A DNA stretch of 64,000 nt from Neisseriaceae bacterium TC5R-5 (GCA_020830965.2 JACCFC020000012.1:37528-101527); one strand, 5' to 3'. Positions 30,900-41,215 are shown, counted from the stretch's first letter. Made by a program: numbers and translations. The notes: generated from the letters alone by a model not told the origin.

Positions 30900-31937
30900 C
30901 TAACCACCTGAGACCAACCGGGTCGTGGTATAGCTGCTGGCGACACCCGCATCATCCGCATCACTGCCCACTAATTGCACCAATAACTGATAGAGCGGTG
31001 CCAGTTCGTGATAGCGGCGGGTGGTACGCTTCAGATATTTGAGAAAACGCGGAATTTCAGCACGGTATTTATCTTTGCCATCACGGTGATATAAGCGCGC
31101 AAAGATTCCGGCCACTTTGAGGTGGCGCTGCACCCCCATCCATTCAAACTGACGATAGAAAACATCCAGCTCTGTCGGCACGGGCAACCCGGCCGCACGC
31201 GCTTTTTCCCAGTAACGAATAACGATATCCAGCACAAACGCCTCATCCCACTCGATAAAAGCATCACGCAGCAAGCTGACTAGGTCATAGCTGATCGGGC
31301 CATAAACGGCATCCTGAAAGTCGAGTACGCCTGGCGGCCCAGACATCAGCATCAGATTACGCACGATGAAATCACGGTGGACAAAGACCTGTGGCTGTTC
31401 CAACAAGGTGGGCAACAAAGCACTCACCCCGGCATCCCATAACTGCCGCTGTGCCGGCGTTAATGGCTGAGCTAGTTCTTGGGCACAGAACCACTCCGGG
31501 AATAAATTGAGCTCACGTAACAGTAAGGCCTTATCGTATTCCGGCAGCACACCAGGCTGACTGGCCTGCTGAAGCTGAATCAGGCTATCCAGCGCTTCCA
31601 GCAATAACTGTCGGTGCACGACTTCACGGGCATCATGCTGTAACGCTGCCAAGTATGTCACCTTGCCCAGATCTTCCAGCAGTAAAAACCCCTGCTCAGG
31701 GTCTCTGGCTAAAAGTTTGGGCACCCGCACCATCGCAAAAATTTCACGGACCTTAACATAGGCATCAGTACTGATTTTATCTGGCGGCGCATCCATCACA
31801 ATCATGCTGCTGCCATCCGGCCAAATGGCCCGAAAGTAGCGCCGAAAGTCAGCATCGGCAGCAGCAAATTCAACATTAATGGTTTGCTGCGGGTATAAAT
31901 GGGCTAACCATTTGTGAAGTAGTTCAAGTCTGTGCAT
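30900..31937 (-). CDS. amgK: N-acetylmuramate/N-acetylglucosamine 1-kinase
   Basis: 345 residues with an aminoglycoside-phosphotransferase fold. Catalytic loop VHRDFIVRNLML (HRDF at 187-190) and metal-binding LDFQDA (205-210). Phosphorylates recycled MurNAc at the anomeric position for MurU. Divergent from lptD with almost no spacer between the start codons, so the promoters overlap the coding ends. The AmgK/MurU route can confer intrinsic fosfomycin tolerance in organisms that have it. Confidence 0.9.
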   Translation of the reverse strand: MHRLELLHKWLAHLYPQQTINVEFAAADADFRRYFRAIWPDGSSMIVMDAPPDKISTDAYVKVREIFAMVRVPKLLARDPEQGFLLLEDLGKVTYLAALQHDAREVVHRQLLLEALDSLIQLQQASQPGVLPEYDKALLLRELNLFPEWFCAQELAQPLTPAQRQLWDAGVSALLPTLLEQPQVFVHRDFIVRNLMLMSGPPGVLDFQDAVYGPISYDLVSLLRDAFIEWDEAFVLDIVIRYWEKARAAGLPVPTELDVFYRQFEWMGVQRHLKVAGIFARLYHRDGKDKYRAEIPRFLKYLKRTTRRYHELAPLYQLLVQLVGSDADDAGVASSYTTTRLVSGG

Positions 31938-32011
31938 GTGTGTTTGCCGTGGTACTGATAGAATTGCCGCATTTTATACTGCCAGACTGCCCCCAAGATA
32001 TGGCTTTATGC

Positions 32012-34273
32012 ATGCGACGATTCAAACCGAACCCTTTAGCCGTGGCGCTAGCCACCGCTTTCTGCCTGACACCCGCTTGGCTGTTAGCCAATGATCAGCC
32101 CCCCATTGCTTTACCGGTCCCCCCTAGCAGCAAGGGGCAAACCAAGGTAACCGCCGATAATATGGACGGCGAAATGGAGATTGAGCTTAAAGCTCGCGGC
32201 AATGTGGTTGTCACCCGTGATGACCAGAAAGTGGAGGCGGACTGGCTAGATTATTTTCAAGATAAAGATCGCGTCAAAGCGGGGGACCACTTCCGCCTGA
32301 CGCGTGCTGGCGATGTAGTGGATGGCACCACGCTGGATTACAACGTAGCAGACTATACCGGCATCGGCTTAGAGCCAGTGTTCAGCATTGCCCGACCCCT
32401 CCCGGGCAACAAAGCAGCCAACAATACTGTGCGCGGAGATGGTCGCCAGGTTGAGTTCCGAGGCGAGAATCAATACCGGGTCTTCGACAGCCGTATGAAC
32501 ACCTGTGAGCCTGGAGATGATTCCTGGTATCTGAAATCGTCTACGCTTGATCTGGACTATACCCGTGGCGTAGGCGTAGCGCGGCATGCCAGACTGGACT
32601 TTTACGGCGTACCCATTTTTTATTCGCCATGGCTTGACTTTCCATTAACGGACGGCCGCAAGAGCGGCATTCTACCCCCCACTTTTAAAACGGGTAGCAA
32701 CGGTACCGAAATATCCGCCCCCTATTACTGGAACATCGCCCCTAACTACGATGCCACCCTTACCCCGCGCTTCAACACCAAGCATGGCACCCTGCTGGGA
32801 GCGGAGTTTCGTTACTTACAACCAGACTACAACGGTAGCATTTATACCGAGCAGCTACCCAACGATAAAGTCACCGATACTCATCGTTATTTCTGGAGTG
32901 CCACCCACAATCAGCGCTTAGCCCCTGGTCTTGGCTTTAATTACAACGTCAATACCGTCTCTGACCCCAATTATTTCCGTGATTTTGGCGATCGCATTGC
33001 CATTGCCAGCAATGTGAATATGGTACGCGAAGCTTCACTGAGCTATGGTTTCGGCTGGCAGGGTGGCTCAGCCAATAGTCTATTGCGGGTGCAGCGCTAC
33101 CAGACGCTGCTGGAAAACCCGGCACCGAATGATATTCCTTACGCCCGCCTGCCACAGCTGGTATTTAACGCTAATCAGAAGTTGCCCGATGGTTTTAGTG
33201 CTAATCTGCAAAGCGAACTCACCCGCTTCTCTCACCCAACCTTACAAACAGGTGATCGCTTAGTCACTTATCCCAGCCTAAGCTGGGGCCTTGATCAAAG
33301 CTGGGGCTTCATTCGTCCCAAGCTAGGCATACACTACACCAGCTACCAACTAAGTGATGTACAGGGTCAGCAAACCACTCTGCAAGGGGATAACCTTAGC
33401 CGCACGTTGCCCATCTTCAGTACCGACGCCGGTCTGTTTTTTGAACGCGAGGCACAAGTGCTGGGAGAAGAGCATCTCGTCACGCTGGAGCCTAGACTGT
33501 TTTACGTCTACATCCCGACTAAAAATCAGGACAACTTGCCCAACTTCGACACCTCCGAAAACGATTTCAATTTTGCCCAGCTCTTTACTGAGAATCGCTT
33601 TTCCGGTTCTGATCGCATTAATGGTGCCAATCAGATTACCGCTGCTCTGACCAGTCGTTTAATCAGCCAGCAAAACGGACTGGAACGCCTGCGTTTAAGC
33701 GCAGGTAAACGTTATTACTTTAACCGAGACGACATCAGCCTGACAGGCGTACCAGAGGAGCGTACCGTCAGTGGCTCCAATGTCCTGTTAGGTGCCAGTG
33801 GTGACTTAAGCAGTCAATGGCGGCTGGACAGCACCTATGAATGGAATGAGGCGTTAAAAAAGACCGAACGCTATAATGCGCAACTACGCTACAACCCTGC
33901 CCCTGGCAAAGTAGCCAGCATGCGCTATCGCTATGGGCGTTATGAACTACAGGATACCGCGACAACATATGGGCCTTTGCGCCAGGTTGACCTTGCTGCA
34001 CAATGGCCTCTAGCGAAAAAATGGTACGCTTTAGCTCGCTACAACTACTCTCTCGAAAGTCGCCAGCCGCTAGAAAAACTGGCCGGCTTCGAGTACAACG
34101 ATGGCTGCTGGAGCCTGCGGCTAGTTGGGCAACGCTATATCAGCGATCTGAACACTTATAAAAATGCAGTGTATTTCCAGATAGAATTCAAAGGACTGGG
34201 TGGCGTCGGCAATAATCCGGCAGACGCCTTGAGATTAGCCATTCCAGGCTATAGCAAGACTAATAACCTTTAA
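32012..34273 (+). CDS. lptD: LPS-assembly protein LptD
   Basis: About 753 residues after the chosen ATG at 32012; ATGs at 32000 and 31940 are alternatives. Signal peptide ends near LLANDQ. N-terminal OstA/jellyroll domain (KVTADNMDGEMEIELKARGNVVVTRDDQKVEADWLDY), then a 26-strand outer-membrane beta-barrel. Only a few cysteines are present, including one in NTCEPGDDSWYLKSSTLDLD and one near the C-terminus (YNDGCWSLRL), for the periplasmic disulfides. Inserts LPS into the outer membrane with LptE. Followed by surA after 9 bases. Confidence 0.94.
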   Translation: MRRFKPNPLAVALATAFCLTPAWLLANDQPPIALPVPPSSKGQTKVTADNMDGEMEIELKARGNVVVTRDDQKVEADWLDYFQDKDRVKAGDHFRLTRAGDVVDGTTLDYNVADYTGIGLEPVFSIARPLPGNKAANNTVRGDGRQVEFRGENQYRVFDSRMNTCEPGDDSWYLKSSTLDLDYTRGVGVARHARLDFYGVPIFYSPWLDFPLTDGRKSGILPPTFKTGSNGTEISAPYYWNIAPNYDATLTPRFNTKHGTLLGAEFRYLQPDYNGSIYTEQLPNDKVTDTHRYFWSATHNQRLAPGLGFNYNVNTVSDPNYFRDFGDRIAIASNVNMVREASLSYGFGWQGGSANSLLRVQRYQTLLENPAPNDIPYARLPQLVFNANQKLPDGFSANLQSELTRFSHPTLQTGDRLVTYPSLSWGLDQSWGFIRPKLGIHYTSYQLSDVQGQQTTLQGDNLSRTLPIFSTDAGLFFEREAQVLGEEHLVTLEPRLFYVYIPTKNQDNLPNFDTSENDFNFAQLFTENRFSGSDRINGANQITAALTSRLISQQNGLERLRLSAGKRYYFNRDDISLTGVPEERTVSGSNVLLGASGDLSSQWRLDSTYEWNEALKKTERYNAQLRYNPAPGKVASMRYRYGRYELQDTATTYGPLRQVDLAAQWPLAKKWYALARYNYSLESRQPLEKLAGFEYNDGCWSLRLVGQRYISDLNTYKNAVYFQIEFKGLGGVGNNPADALRLAIPGYSKTNNL

Positions 34274-34282
34274 GCCAAGACA

Positions 34283-35596
34283 ATGAAAAAAACTCTCCTT
34301 AGCCTATTCGTGGCCAGCGCCATCCTTAGCATGCATTCCCCCGTATTTGCAGCCGATCCGTCAGCTGTCACCACAACCGTGCGCGAAGTAGACCGCATTG
34401 TTGCCATTGTTAACAAAAGCGCCATCACCTGGCTGGATTTACAACGCAGGGTAGCGGAAGCCGCCATCCAGTTGGAATTACAGAAAGTCCCCCTGCCCGC
34501 CAAGGACATTCTCCAGCGCCAGGTGCTGGAGCAGATGATTACCGAAGAAGTCCAATTACAATACGCCAACAGTATTGGTATTCGTATTGAAGATGCGGCA
34601 GTAGAACAAGCCATGACCAACCTGGCCAAGCAGAATGGCCTGGATTTAGCTGGCTTCAAAGCTAAAGTTGCCAAAGATGGCCTCTCACTTGACTGGCTAC
34701 GCGGAGAAATACGCAAAGAGCTGATCATCAGCCGCCTGCGCGATAGCGAAGTGGGTTCCAGAGTCACCGTCAACGATACCGAAGTTGAGCATGCACTCAA
34801 AAGCGCCCAGAACAATAATCTCAGTGAGTTCCTACTCTCCAGCATTTTGATCAGTGTCCCGGAACAAGCCGATACCAAAACCATTGACGGCTTGGCTAAA
34901 AAAGCTGAACGCGCTCTTGCCGACCTCAATGCCGGACAGTCCTTTGCTAAAGTCGCCGCCAGCTACTCCGATGCGCCCAACGCCCTAAAGGGTGGCGATA
35001 TGGGCTGGCGCGGAGCCAACTCCCTACCCCCCGAGTTTGTCAATATGCTGGAACAACTCCCCAAAGGACAGCACACCAATATTATTCGGACGCCACAGGG
35101 CTTTTTCATCTTCCAATTACAAAACAAGCGTGACGGTAAAGCCCCTCTGATGGTGGCGCAATACCATGTCAGCCACATTCTGGTTCGCACGACCGAGGCG
35201 GTATCCGATAGCGAAGCCAAAACACGTATCGAACAAATTCGTGATCGCCTGCTGCAAGGTGCCCAGTTTGCCGACATGGCCAAGCTTTACTCGGAAGATG
35301 GCAGTAAAACCAAAGGGGGCGACTTAGGCTGGGTCAATCTTGGCGATATGGTGCCGGCTTTTGAAAATGCGATGACTCGTTTACCCGTTGGCGAAGTCTC
35401 GCAGCCGGTACGCAGCCCATTTGGCTGGCATCTGATTCTGGTCGATGCTAAACGCAATCAGGACGTTTCTGCAGATCGCGAAAAAATGCTGATCAGACAA
35501 CAAATCCAGGCGCGTAAGATGGAGCAGGCTTATACCGATTGGGTGCGCCAGCTACGCGATTCGGCTTTTGTTGAAGAACGCTTAGACGATAAATGA
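34283..35596 (+). CDS. surA: Periplasmic chaperone / peptidyl-prolyl isomerase SurA
   Basis: 437 residues. Signal peptide 1-25 (SPVFAA), an N-terminal chaperone domain ([35 protein letters not shown]), two parvulin domains (about 180-280 and 290-392, the second starting [10 protein letters not shown]) and a C-terminal helix. Helps outer-membrane proteins such as LptD to fold, fitting its place downstream of lptD. Overlaps pdxA by 4 bases. Confidence 0.95.
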   Translation: MKKTLLSLFVASAILSMHSPVFAADPSAVTTTVREVDRIVAIVNKSAITWLDLQRRVAEAAIQLELQKVPLPAKDILQRQVLEQMITEEVQLQYANSIGIRIEDAAVEQAMTNLAKQNGLDLAGFKAKVAKDGLSLDWLRGEIRKELIISRLRDSEVGSRVTVNDTEVEHALKSAQNNNLSEFLLSSILISVPEQADTKTIDGLAKKAERALADLNAGQSFAKVAASYSDAPNALKGGDMGWRGANSLPPEFVNMLEQLPKGQHTNIIRTPQGFFIFQLQNKRDGKAPLMVAQYHVSHILVRTTEAVSDSEAKTRIEQIRDRLLQGAQFADMAKLYSEDGSKTKGGDLGWVNLGDMVPAFENAMTRLPVGEVSQPVRSPFGWHLILVDAKRNQDVSADREKMLIRQQIQARKMEQAYTDWVRQLRDSAFVEERLDDK

Positions 35597-36588
35597 AACA
35601 CACACCACAGCGCTTGGCGATTACAGCCGGGGAACCGGCTGGTATCGGCCCCGATCTGGTTTTACGCCTACACGCAGCTCAGTTAACGCTACCCTGCGTC
35701 ATCATTGCAGACCGCGAGCTACTGCAACAGCGTGCCGAGCAATTAGGGCTAGCCATCCAACTGCGTAATTATCACCCCGACAATCTGCCGCAAAGCACTA
35801 GTCTGGATATTTGCCATATTCCACTAGCCGAACCATGCCAGGCAGGCCAGCTTAACCCGGCCAATGCGCGCTATGTGCTGAAGACACTGGATCGGGCGAT
35901 TGATGGTTGCCTGAACGGCGAATTTGCCGCCATGATCACCGCACCGCTGCACAAAGGCGTAATTAACGATGCGGGTATCCCCTTCTCAGGACACACCGAA
36001 TACCTCGCCGCTCGCACCAACAGCACACAGGTTGTCATGATGTTGATCGGCGGTGGCATGCGCGTAGCTTTGGCCACCACGCATCTGCCATTACGCGATG
36101 TCGCTGCCGCCATCACACAGCCGCTGCTGCGTTCAGTGTTGCGGGTGCTACATAGTGATCTGATCCATAAATTTGGCATTGCCCAACCACGTATTCTGGT
36201 GGCTGGTCTCAATCCGCATGCAGGGGAAAGTGGCCATCTGGGACGCGAAGAAATCGACATTATCGAGCCGGTATTACAGCAGCTACGCAGCGAAGGCATG
36301 CAGCTGATCGGCCCACTACCTGCCGACACTCTATTCAACCCGGACATCTTGACACATAGCGATGCCGTTTTAGCGATGTATCATGACCAAGGTCTGCCCG
36401 TGCTGAAACACGCCAGTTTTGGAACTGGCGTTAACCTTACCCTTGGCCTACCACTTATCCGCACCTCGGTAGACCATGGCACGGCTCTTGATCTCGCCGG
36501 AAGTGGCCAGGCCCATCCTGGTAGTTTGTTTGAAGCACTGCAATTGGCAGAACAACTGGTATATAAAGCGTTACCTGAACAAGCCTAG
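35593..36588 (+). CDS. pdxA: 4-hydroxythreonine-4-phosphate dehydrogenase
   Basis: 331 residues. [13 protein letters not shown] at the N-terminus, metal-binding histidines in [21 protein letters not shown] and [13 protein letters not shown]. Vitamin B6 synthesis (DXP-dependent pathway). Third gene in lptD-surA-pdxA; an rsmA gene, which often follows, is absent here and hcnC converges instead. Confidence 0.95.
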   Translation: MKHTPQRLAITAGEPAGIGPDLVLRLHAAQLTLPCVIIADRELLQQRAEQLGLAIQLRNYHPDNLPQSTSLDICHIPLAEPCQAGQLNPANARYVLKTLDRAIDGCLNGEFAAMITAPLHKGVINDAGIPFSGHTEYLAARTNSTQVVMMLIGGGMRVALATTHLPLRDVAAAITQPLLRSVLRVLHSDLIHKFGIAQPRILVAGLNPHAGESGHLGREEIDIIEPVLQQLRSEGMQLIGPLPADTLFNPDILTHSDAVLAMYHDQGLPVLKHASFGTGVNLTLGLPLIRTSVDHGTALDLAGSGQAHPGSLFEALQLAEQLVYKALPEQA

Positions 36589-36598
36589 CCTAGCAAAA

Positions 36599-36621
36599 CC
36601 GCAGCAGCCTAAGCGCTGCGG
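36599..36621. terminator. Terminator shared by the convergent pdxA and hcnC genes
   Basis: CCGCAGC and GCTGCGG arms with a 9-base loop lie between the two stops. On the minus strand the stem is followed by TTTT, so it mainly serves the hcn operon. Confidence 0.7.
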
Positions 36622-36631
36622 TCAGTTGGCC

Positions 36632-37891
36632 TTAAGCGTAACTAGGCTCATCTGCATGCCGCACCACCTGTTGTGAAAAGCGACTAGCTAGAAACGGGGT
36701 AATGTCCAGCGGCAGGGTTTCATGATGTACCAGCTTATCCAGCAATACACCAGTAATAGCGGAAGTCAGAATACCAGTGCGGAAGTGGCCGCAGGCGTTC
36801 AGATAACCTTCGACACCATCTACCGGCCCCAAGATAGGCAACTCATCTGGCGTACCAGGACGCAAACCAGCCCAGCAGCGCTTGATATTGATGTTTTTCA
36901 ACTCAGGTAGGCAGCGAATAGCACCTTGCACCAAGCCCTGAATCTCCGGATAGGTAGTGGAAACATCATAGCCTTTATCTTCGGTCGTACTACCGATCAG
37001 GATCTCACCGTTATCTTTTTGTGCAATGTAGCAATCGCTGGTGGTGATACAACCACGTAACAGTTTAGGCATTTTCTCCGACAGTACGATTTGCCCCTTC
37101 ACCGGGCTCACCGGAATGCTGGTATCAGTGGCCCACTGGCACAGTTCATTGGCCCAGGAGCCACCCGCATTGATGAGTGTCTGGCAGGAAAACTCACCTG
37201 CTTCAGCGGTATGCACGCCAGTCACGCGGCTGCCCTGCCGTTTCACACCAGTCACATTGACATTGAAATACATATCGACACCGTTTTGGCGCGCACCTTC
37301 GGTATAGGCATCGGTCAGGCGGAAGGGGTTGAGCTGATGATCACACAGGAACTCCAACGCACCCTGAGCGCTGTGACTAATATAAGGTTCGCTTTCGCGT
37401 AGCTGCGCCTGATCCAGCCAACGCACTTGGCTGGACAGGTGCGGAATCTGAGCAGCAATGTGCTCGGCATAGAGTTGATCTTCTTCATCGTAAATAACGA
37501 ACTTCAACCCAGTTTCCTCAAACTTGAAATCCATGCCGTGCTTGCTAATCAGTTCCTGACTCAACGCTGGATAGAGATCGTTAGAAGCCAAGGCAAAGTC
37601 AAAGAAACTTTTGGGAAGAATGTGTGGGGTAGTCGCGTCTACGCTGACAGCCGCACCAGCCGCTTCACGCCTGTTTTTGGCAGACGTCATACGAAAGAAG
37701 ATCACCCCACAACCTAGGCCAACCGATTCTCCGATAGCCCATAAGCCACCTGCGGAAGCCCGCGAGGCATTACCAGGACGCTTAGCATCAATCAGCGCAA
37801 TTTTCAGATTACCGCGTTTGGATAGCTGATAAGCACAGGAGGCGCCGATTACTCCCCCTCCGGCAATAACGATATCGTATTGTTTACTCAT
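36632..37891 (-). CDS. hcnC: Hydrogen cyanide synthase subunit HcnC
   Basis: 419 residues, a DadA/glycine-oxidase-like FAD protein. N-terminal dinucleotide-binding IVIAGGGVIGASCAYQLSKRG; substrate domain and the C-terminal GCWAGLRPGTPDELPILGP-like segment. With HcnA and HcnB it oxidises glycine to HCN and CO2 at the cytoplasmic membrane. Begins 2 bases after hcnB. Confidence 0.9.
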   Translation of the reverse strand: MSKQYDIVIAGGGVIGASCAYQLSKRGNLKIALIDAKRPGNASRASAGGLWAIGESVGLGCGVIFFRMTSAKNRREAAGAAVSVDATTPHILPKSFFDFALASNDLYPALSQELISKHGMDFKFEETGLKFVIYDEEDQLYAEHIAAQIPHLSSQVRWLDQAQLRESEPYISHSAQGALEFLCDHQLNPFRLTDAYTEGARQNGVDMYFNVNVTGVKRQGSRVTGVHTAEAGEFSCQTLINAGGSWANELCQWATDTSIPVSPVKGQIVLSEKMPKLLRGCITTSDCYIAQKDNGEILIGSTTEDKGYDVSTTYPEIQGLVQGAIRCLPELKNINIKRCWAGLRPGTPDELPILGPVDGVEGYLNACGHFRTGILTSAITGVLLDKLVHHETLPLDITPFLASRFSQQVVRHADEPSYA

Positions 37892-37893
37892 AA

Positions 37894-39291
37894 TTAAACC
37901 TCTTGTTCGGTCAAGGGGGAGAAAGCCGAGAATGGCAGTGGGTCCAACGGAAAACGCGGGCGAATCCAGCCCACATCCTTTTTACCAGTGTGTTCGCGTA
38001 GGCGGTCACTACAGTAACCGACACACATCTTGCCTTGGCAATCCCCCATGCTGACACGGGTGCGCATCTTCAGGCTGATCAGATCATTCACACCTTGCTC
38101 CAGCGCGGTATCAATATCCTGACGTGTAGCATTTTCGCAGCGGCAGATCACGGTCTCCGGCTTGGGCAGAGCCAATTGGCCAGTACCGCGCTGGGTAAAG
38201 CGGTCGATACCAGCACGGAAGCGCAGGATGCTAGCCAGCTCACGCTGATAAATTTGGCGTTGGCGTTCAGCACTCTCGCTATCCAGAATACCCAGTTGCT
38301 GCAAAATAGAGAGGGCAGCAATACGACCGGTAAGCATGGCCGACTCACCACCGCGCAAACCACCGATATCCCCTGCCAGATGAATATGTCGCTGACTGCT
38401 GCACTGCCAGTCGTCTATGGTGGGCTTGAGAAAACCATCGTCGTCGTACTGATGGCTCAGGTTCATCTGCTGCGTCAGTTGAGTCCGCGGGATAAAACCA
38501 TAGCCGGAGGCCAGTGTCTGTGCCGGCACACGGCGCTGCTGCGATAGATCTGCATTCCAGTCTGCGTCATAGGGCGCGACCACCACTTCTTGCAATTCGC
38601 TCTGACCATGCGCTGCCACAATGCCCCAACCGTAATGCAGCGGGATACCGTGACGCTTCAGGTAAGCGACCATGCTCAGGCCATCCAAGAACAGCTGTGG
38701 CTGATTGAGCAGGGTAATGGCTTCCTTAGCCAAGCGGCCAAAAGCACAAGCCTCATAAACCCCCGCTACCTCAGCCCCTGCACGGTGTAATTGACAGGCC
38801 ACCAGCGGCAGCAAAGGGCCGGTACCAGCCAATATGGTGCGACCTAGTGGTTTAACCACGCCACTCTTGATTTGCAATTGCAAGCCGCCCAGCATAATAA
38901 CACCCGGCAAAGTCCAACCAGGAAACGGCACACTGCGCTCGTGACAACCAGCAGCCAGTAGCAACTGCGAATAGGGTACCGGAACGACCTGTTCTTCGGC
39001 GTCCAAGGCGAATAACTGCTGATCGCTACCACCAACGATGCGAGTGTTCAGCCGTACATCCACCTTGTGGCTAAACTGCTCAAATTCCCGATGTAAGGCC
39101 TGCATATTATTGCGATAACGCTCACCAAGATAGTCCAATACCACGCCATGGCGCAGAGGACCACGGTACACCACGCCACCTAAGCGCGAAGCTTCGTCCA
39201 AAATGATACTGTCGACGCCATGGCGCGCTAGCTCCATCGCAGCAGACATACCAGCCGGGCCGCCTCCGACAATGACAGGTTTGCTATTCAT
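37894..39291 (-). CDS. hcnB: Hydrogen cyanide synthase subunit HcnB
   Basis: 465 residues. N-terminal FAD-binding VIVGGGPAGMSAAMELARHG, a central NAD(P)-type pyridine nucleotide-disulfide fold (TILAGTGPLLPLVACQLHRAGAEVAGVYE) and a C-terminal BFD-like [2Fe-2S] domain with C383-x-C385 and C418-x4-C423. Overlaps hcnA by 4 bases (ATGA), so the subunits are translationally coupled. The operon order A-B-C and the individual lengths match Pseudomonas and Chromobacterium hcn operons as I remember them. Confidence 0.92.
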   Translation of the reverse strand: MNSKPVIVGGGPAGMSAAMELARHGVDSIILDEASRLGGVVYRGPLRHGVVLDYLGERYRNNMQALHREFEQFSHKVDVRLNTRIVGGSDQQLFALDAEEQVVPVPYSQLLLAAGCHERSVPFPGWTLPGVIMLGGLQLQIKSGVVKPLGRTILAGTGPLLPLVACQLHRAGAEVAGVYEACAFGRLAKEAITLLNQPQLFLDGLSMVAYLKRHGIPLHYGWGIVAAHGQSELQEVVVAPYDADWNADLSQQRRVPAQTLASGYGFIPRTQLTQQMNLSHQYDDDGFLKPTIDDWQCSSQRHIHLAGDIGGLRGGESAMLTGRIAALSILQQLGILDSESAERQRQIYQRELASILRFRAGIDRFTQRGTGQLALPKPETVICRCENATRQDIDTALEQGVNDLISLKMRTRVSMGDCQGKMCVGYCSDRLREHTGKKDVGWIRPRFPLDPLPFSAFSPLTEQEV

Positions 39292-39599
39292 CGCAAGCCC
39301 TCCGTGTTCAGGCGGTTACTGGCAGTTTCCACACTCATGCCTGAACGCACCACTGTTTGACAGGCACGGCGCTTATAACGACCATCAATACGCACCTGGC
39401 AGCAGTGGCAAACCCCCATACCGCAGTAGGAACCAGCCAGTTGCTGATTATCGTTGCGGCTAACTTGGCGCAAGCCCACTGCGCTAAGCACACTGAGTAC
39501 GGTTTCACCTTCGGCGGCCGGCACCGCGTGGCCATCTATATAAATAGTCAACATCTCACCCTGCAGGGGCTGAATGTCATGGTTTCGATGTAAAGACAT
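39288..39599 (-). CDS. hcnA: Hydrogen cyanide synthase subunit HcnA
   Basis: 103 residues, a small [2Fe-2S] ferredoxin-like subunit with C59-x4-C64-x2-C67 and C80 as cluster ligands, within the YCGMGVCHCC and KRRACQTVVR segments. It begins MSLHRNHDIQPLQGEM, close to the Pseudomonas protein. The start has AAGG 7 bases upstream. hcn expression is usually tied to low oxygen and quorum sensing; I found no clear ANR/FNR site or lux-type box upstream. Confidence 0.92.
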   Translation of the reverse strand: MSLHRNHDIQPLQGEMLTIYIDGHAVPAAEGETVLSVLSAVGLRQVSRNDNQQLAGSYCGMGVCHCCQVRIDGRYKRRACQTVVRSGMSVETASNRLNTEGLR

Positions 39600-39937
39600 A
39601 AATACCTTGCTAAATAATATGCAGGCAGGTTGCTAATGATTACAAGCTACTAGAGCCTGCCACTCTCTAGATGGCTGTATTTTCCGAATTAACGATCACT
39701 TCTGAATAGACAGTGCAAGCAATATGCTTTCTGCTATACCTGCCCGATTTGCTACGCAAAAAATACCAAGCAAAAATTCTACTCAAAACAACAAATAAAA
39801 AACCAAATGAATTGTACATGGATTTTAAAATGACATGCGCCTTTGATTTTACTGTAAAAATATCTTTGAAATGTTTAAATTTCAAAAAATAAACATTAGA
39901 CATGATTATTAATCAGCTAACACTAGCTGCGTGCCGT
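39600..39937. other. AT-rich spacer upstream of hcnA
   Basis: Carries the hcnA promoter region and no gene I can support. A 78-codon open frame on the minus strand has no SD and looks like random AT-rich sequence. A TTG-N10-CAA inverted repeat lies near 39632-39647. Confidence 0.5.
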
Positions 39938-39940
39938 TTA

Positions 39941-40052
39941 GAGCCGCTGACAAAAGCTCTGATCCAGCGTTGCGCCTCCTTGCCGTACCACTTGTGCTGT
40001 CTTCGTCGACGCGCCTTGGCTCTGGAGCTCTTCGAGGTTTTGTTAGCGGCTC
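39941..40052 (-). mobile_element. 112-bp Correia-like MITE, copy 1
   Basis: Terminal inverted repeats GAGCCGCTGACAAAA and TTTTGTTAGCGGCTC are flanked by TTA on both sides (39938-39940, 40053-40055), a likely 3-bp target duplication. The core, read on the minus strand, matches the other copies (AAGACAG, GTGGTACGGCAAGGAGGCGC, AACGCTGGATCAG). It lies between hcnA and rlpA, in the orientation opposite to copies 2-4. It has no coding capacity, so any movement would need a transposase from elsewhere. Confidence 0.85.
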
Positions 40053-40231
40053 TTAGGTCTTGATGTCAAATTACAAAAAATGCACATAGAAAGTCCGTCT
40101 ACCTTATGCGGCCTGGTACGGCATATTGATGGAACATGCCTATCTATATGAGCTCGCTCAACCACTCAAACTCAAATCAGACATGAAACAACATTGAAAA
40201 AAAGCAAAGAGCATAGTTTAAGAATGGCAAT

Positions 40232-40267
40232 AAAAAAGGCGAAGAACATACGTTCTTCGCCTTTTTC
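40232..40267 (-). terminator. Rho-independent terminator of rlpA
   Basis: Long stem GGCGAAGAAC/GTTCTTCGCC with a 4-base loop and T6 on the minus strand; A-rich on the other side, so it may work in both directions. It is 21 bases past the rlpA stop. Confidence 0.92.
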
Positions 40268-40287
40268 CTGCCTGTACAGCAGCTGCC

Positions 40288-41178
40288 TTACAGACTGCTA
40301 GTAATTAGGTAATCCATATTCATATTAAGACTTTGTGCAGCGGTACGGATGGCTGCAGCGGACTGAAACGGGCCAAGACGCAGCTTATAGGTGCCATCCT
40401 GACTCACAATCCCAAGCTTGGACTCATATTGCTCATCACCATCCAGTTCTTTCTGCATCTGCTGCAACATTGCCTCAGCCGTAGCCAGTTTGGCAAAAGC
40501 GCCCAGTTGCAAGAATTTCGGTGCGGCCTTCTCCTCGGCACGAGCCTCTCTACTTACGGGCTGAGTACGCGCCATGGTGGTGCCACCACGATCAGACCAC
40601 ACCCGCTCAACAGACACTTTGGCACTACCCTGTTTAACAAAGCCGAGCTTATAAGCTGCAGCATAGGATAAATCCATCACACGATTGCGATGAAAAGGGC
40701 CACGGTCATTAATGCGCACAACAACCGATTTGCCATTCTGTAGATTGGTCACCCGCGCATAACTAGGTATGGGCAAAGTAGGATGAGCCGCCGTCATAGC
40801 AAACATATCGTAACGTTCGCCTGAGGAGGTTTTGCGCCCATGAAACTGCCTGCCATACCAGGAGGCACTACCGGTAACGGCATAGGCCTTTTCGCGGACA
40901 TCTGGGCGAAAACTCATGCCCAAGGCTGAATAAGGCTGATTGGCAGCCTTGATCAAAGGCTCTTCCTGCGGCACAGCATCCGGTAACAGATGCAGGTTAG
41001 ACGGGGTGAAATCGGCAGGACCATCATTTTGAAAGTAAGCACCGTTATTAACAACGGTCTTCTGAATGTTAGCCAACAAAGTTGACTGATTAGTGGCACT
41101 AGCTGTCTTTACTGTAGAACAAGCCACTAGTACGAGGCTGACAAACATAAACCATAGCCATCGAAGTACTGACTTCAT
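40288..41178 (-). CDS. rlpA: Septal ring lytic transglycosylase / lipoprotein RlpA
   Basis: 296 residues. Lipobox VLVAC with C20 as the lipidated residue. Double-psi beta-barrel domain at about 100-180 (GSASWYGRQFHGRKTSSGERYD, VVVRINDRGPFHRNRVMDLS), with H113 and D158 in the places of the family's catalytic pair. C-terminal SPOR domain (about 218-296, FLQLGAFAKLATAEAM) that binds denuded septal glycan. Acts in daughter-cell separation. Confidence 0.92.
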   Translation of the reverse strand: MKSVLRWLWFMFVSLVLVACSTVKTASATNQSTLLANIQKTVVNNGAYFQNDGPADFTPSNLHLLPDAVPQEEPLIKAANQPYSALGMSFRPDVREKAYAVTGSASWYGRQFHGRKTSSGERYDMFAMTAAHPTLPIPSYARVTNLQNGKSVVVRINDRGPFHRNRVMDLSYAAAYKLGFVKQGSAKVSVERVWSDRGGTTMARTQPVSREARAEEKAAPKFLQLGAFAKLATAEAMLQQMQKELDGDEQYESKLGIVSQDGTYKLRLGPFQSAAAIRTAAQSLNMNMDYLITSSL

Positions 41179-41215
41179 TAAAGCTCCCTATGCGGTTGGG
41201 CCAGCTGTGAACTAC

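Noticed and set aside
36632..39599. Octopine/opine or proline dehydrogenase operon instead of hcnABC
   Set aside because: The three-subunit architecture is similar, but the HcnA N-terminus, the subunit lengths and the A-B-C order fit cyanide synthase better.
39600..39660. Possible FNR/ANR site upstream of hcnA
   Set aside because: The TTG...CAA half-sites are 10 bases apart instead of 8 and the inner bases do not fit the consensus.
39667..39903. 78-codon open frame on the minus strand upstream of hcnA
   Set aside because: No SD, AT-rich random-looking composition, no motif; likely non-coding.
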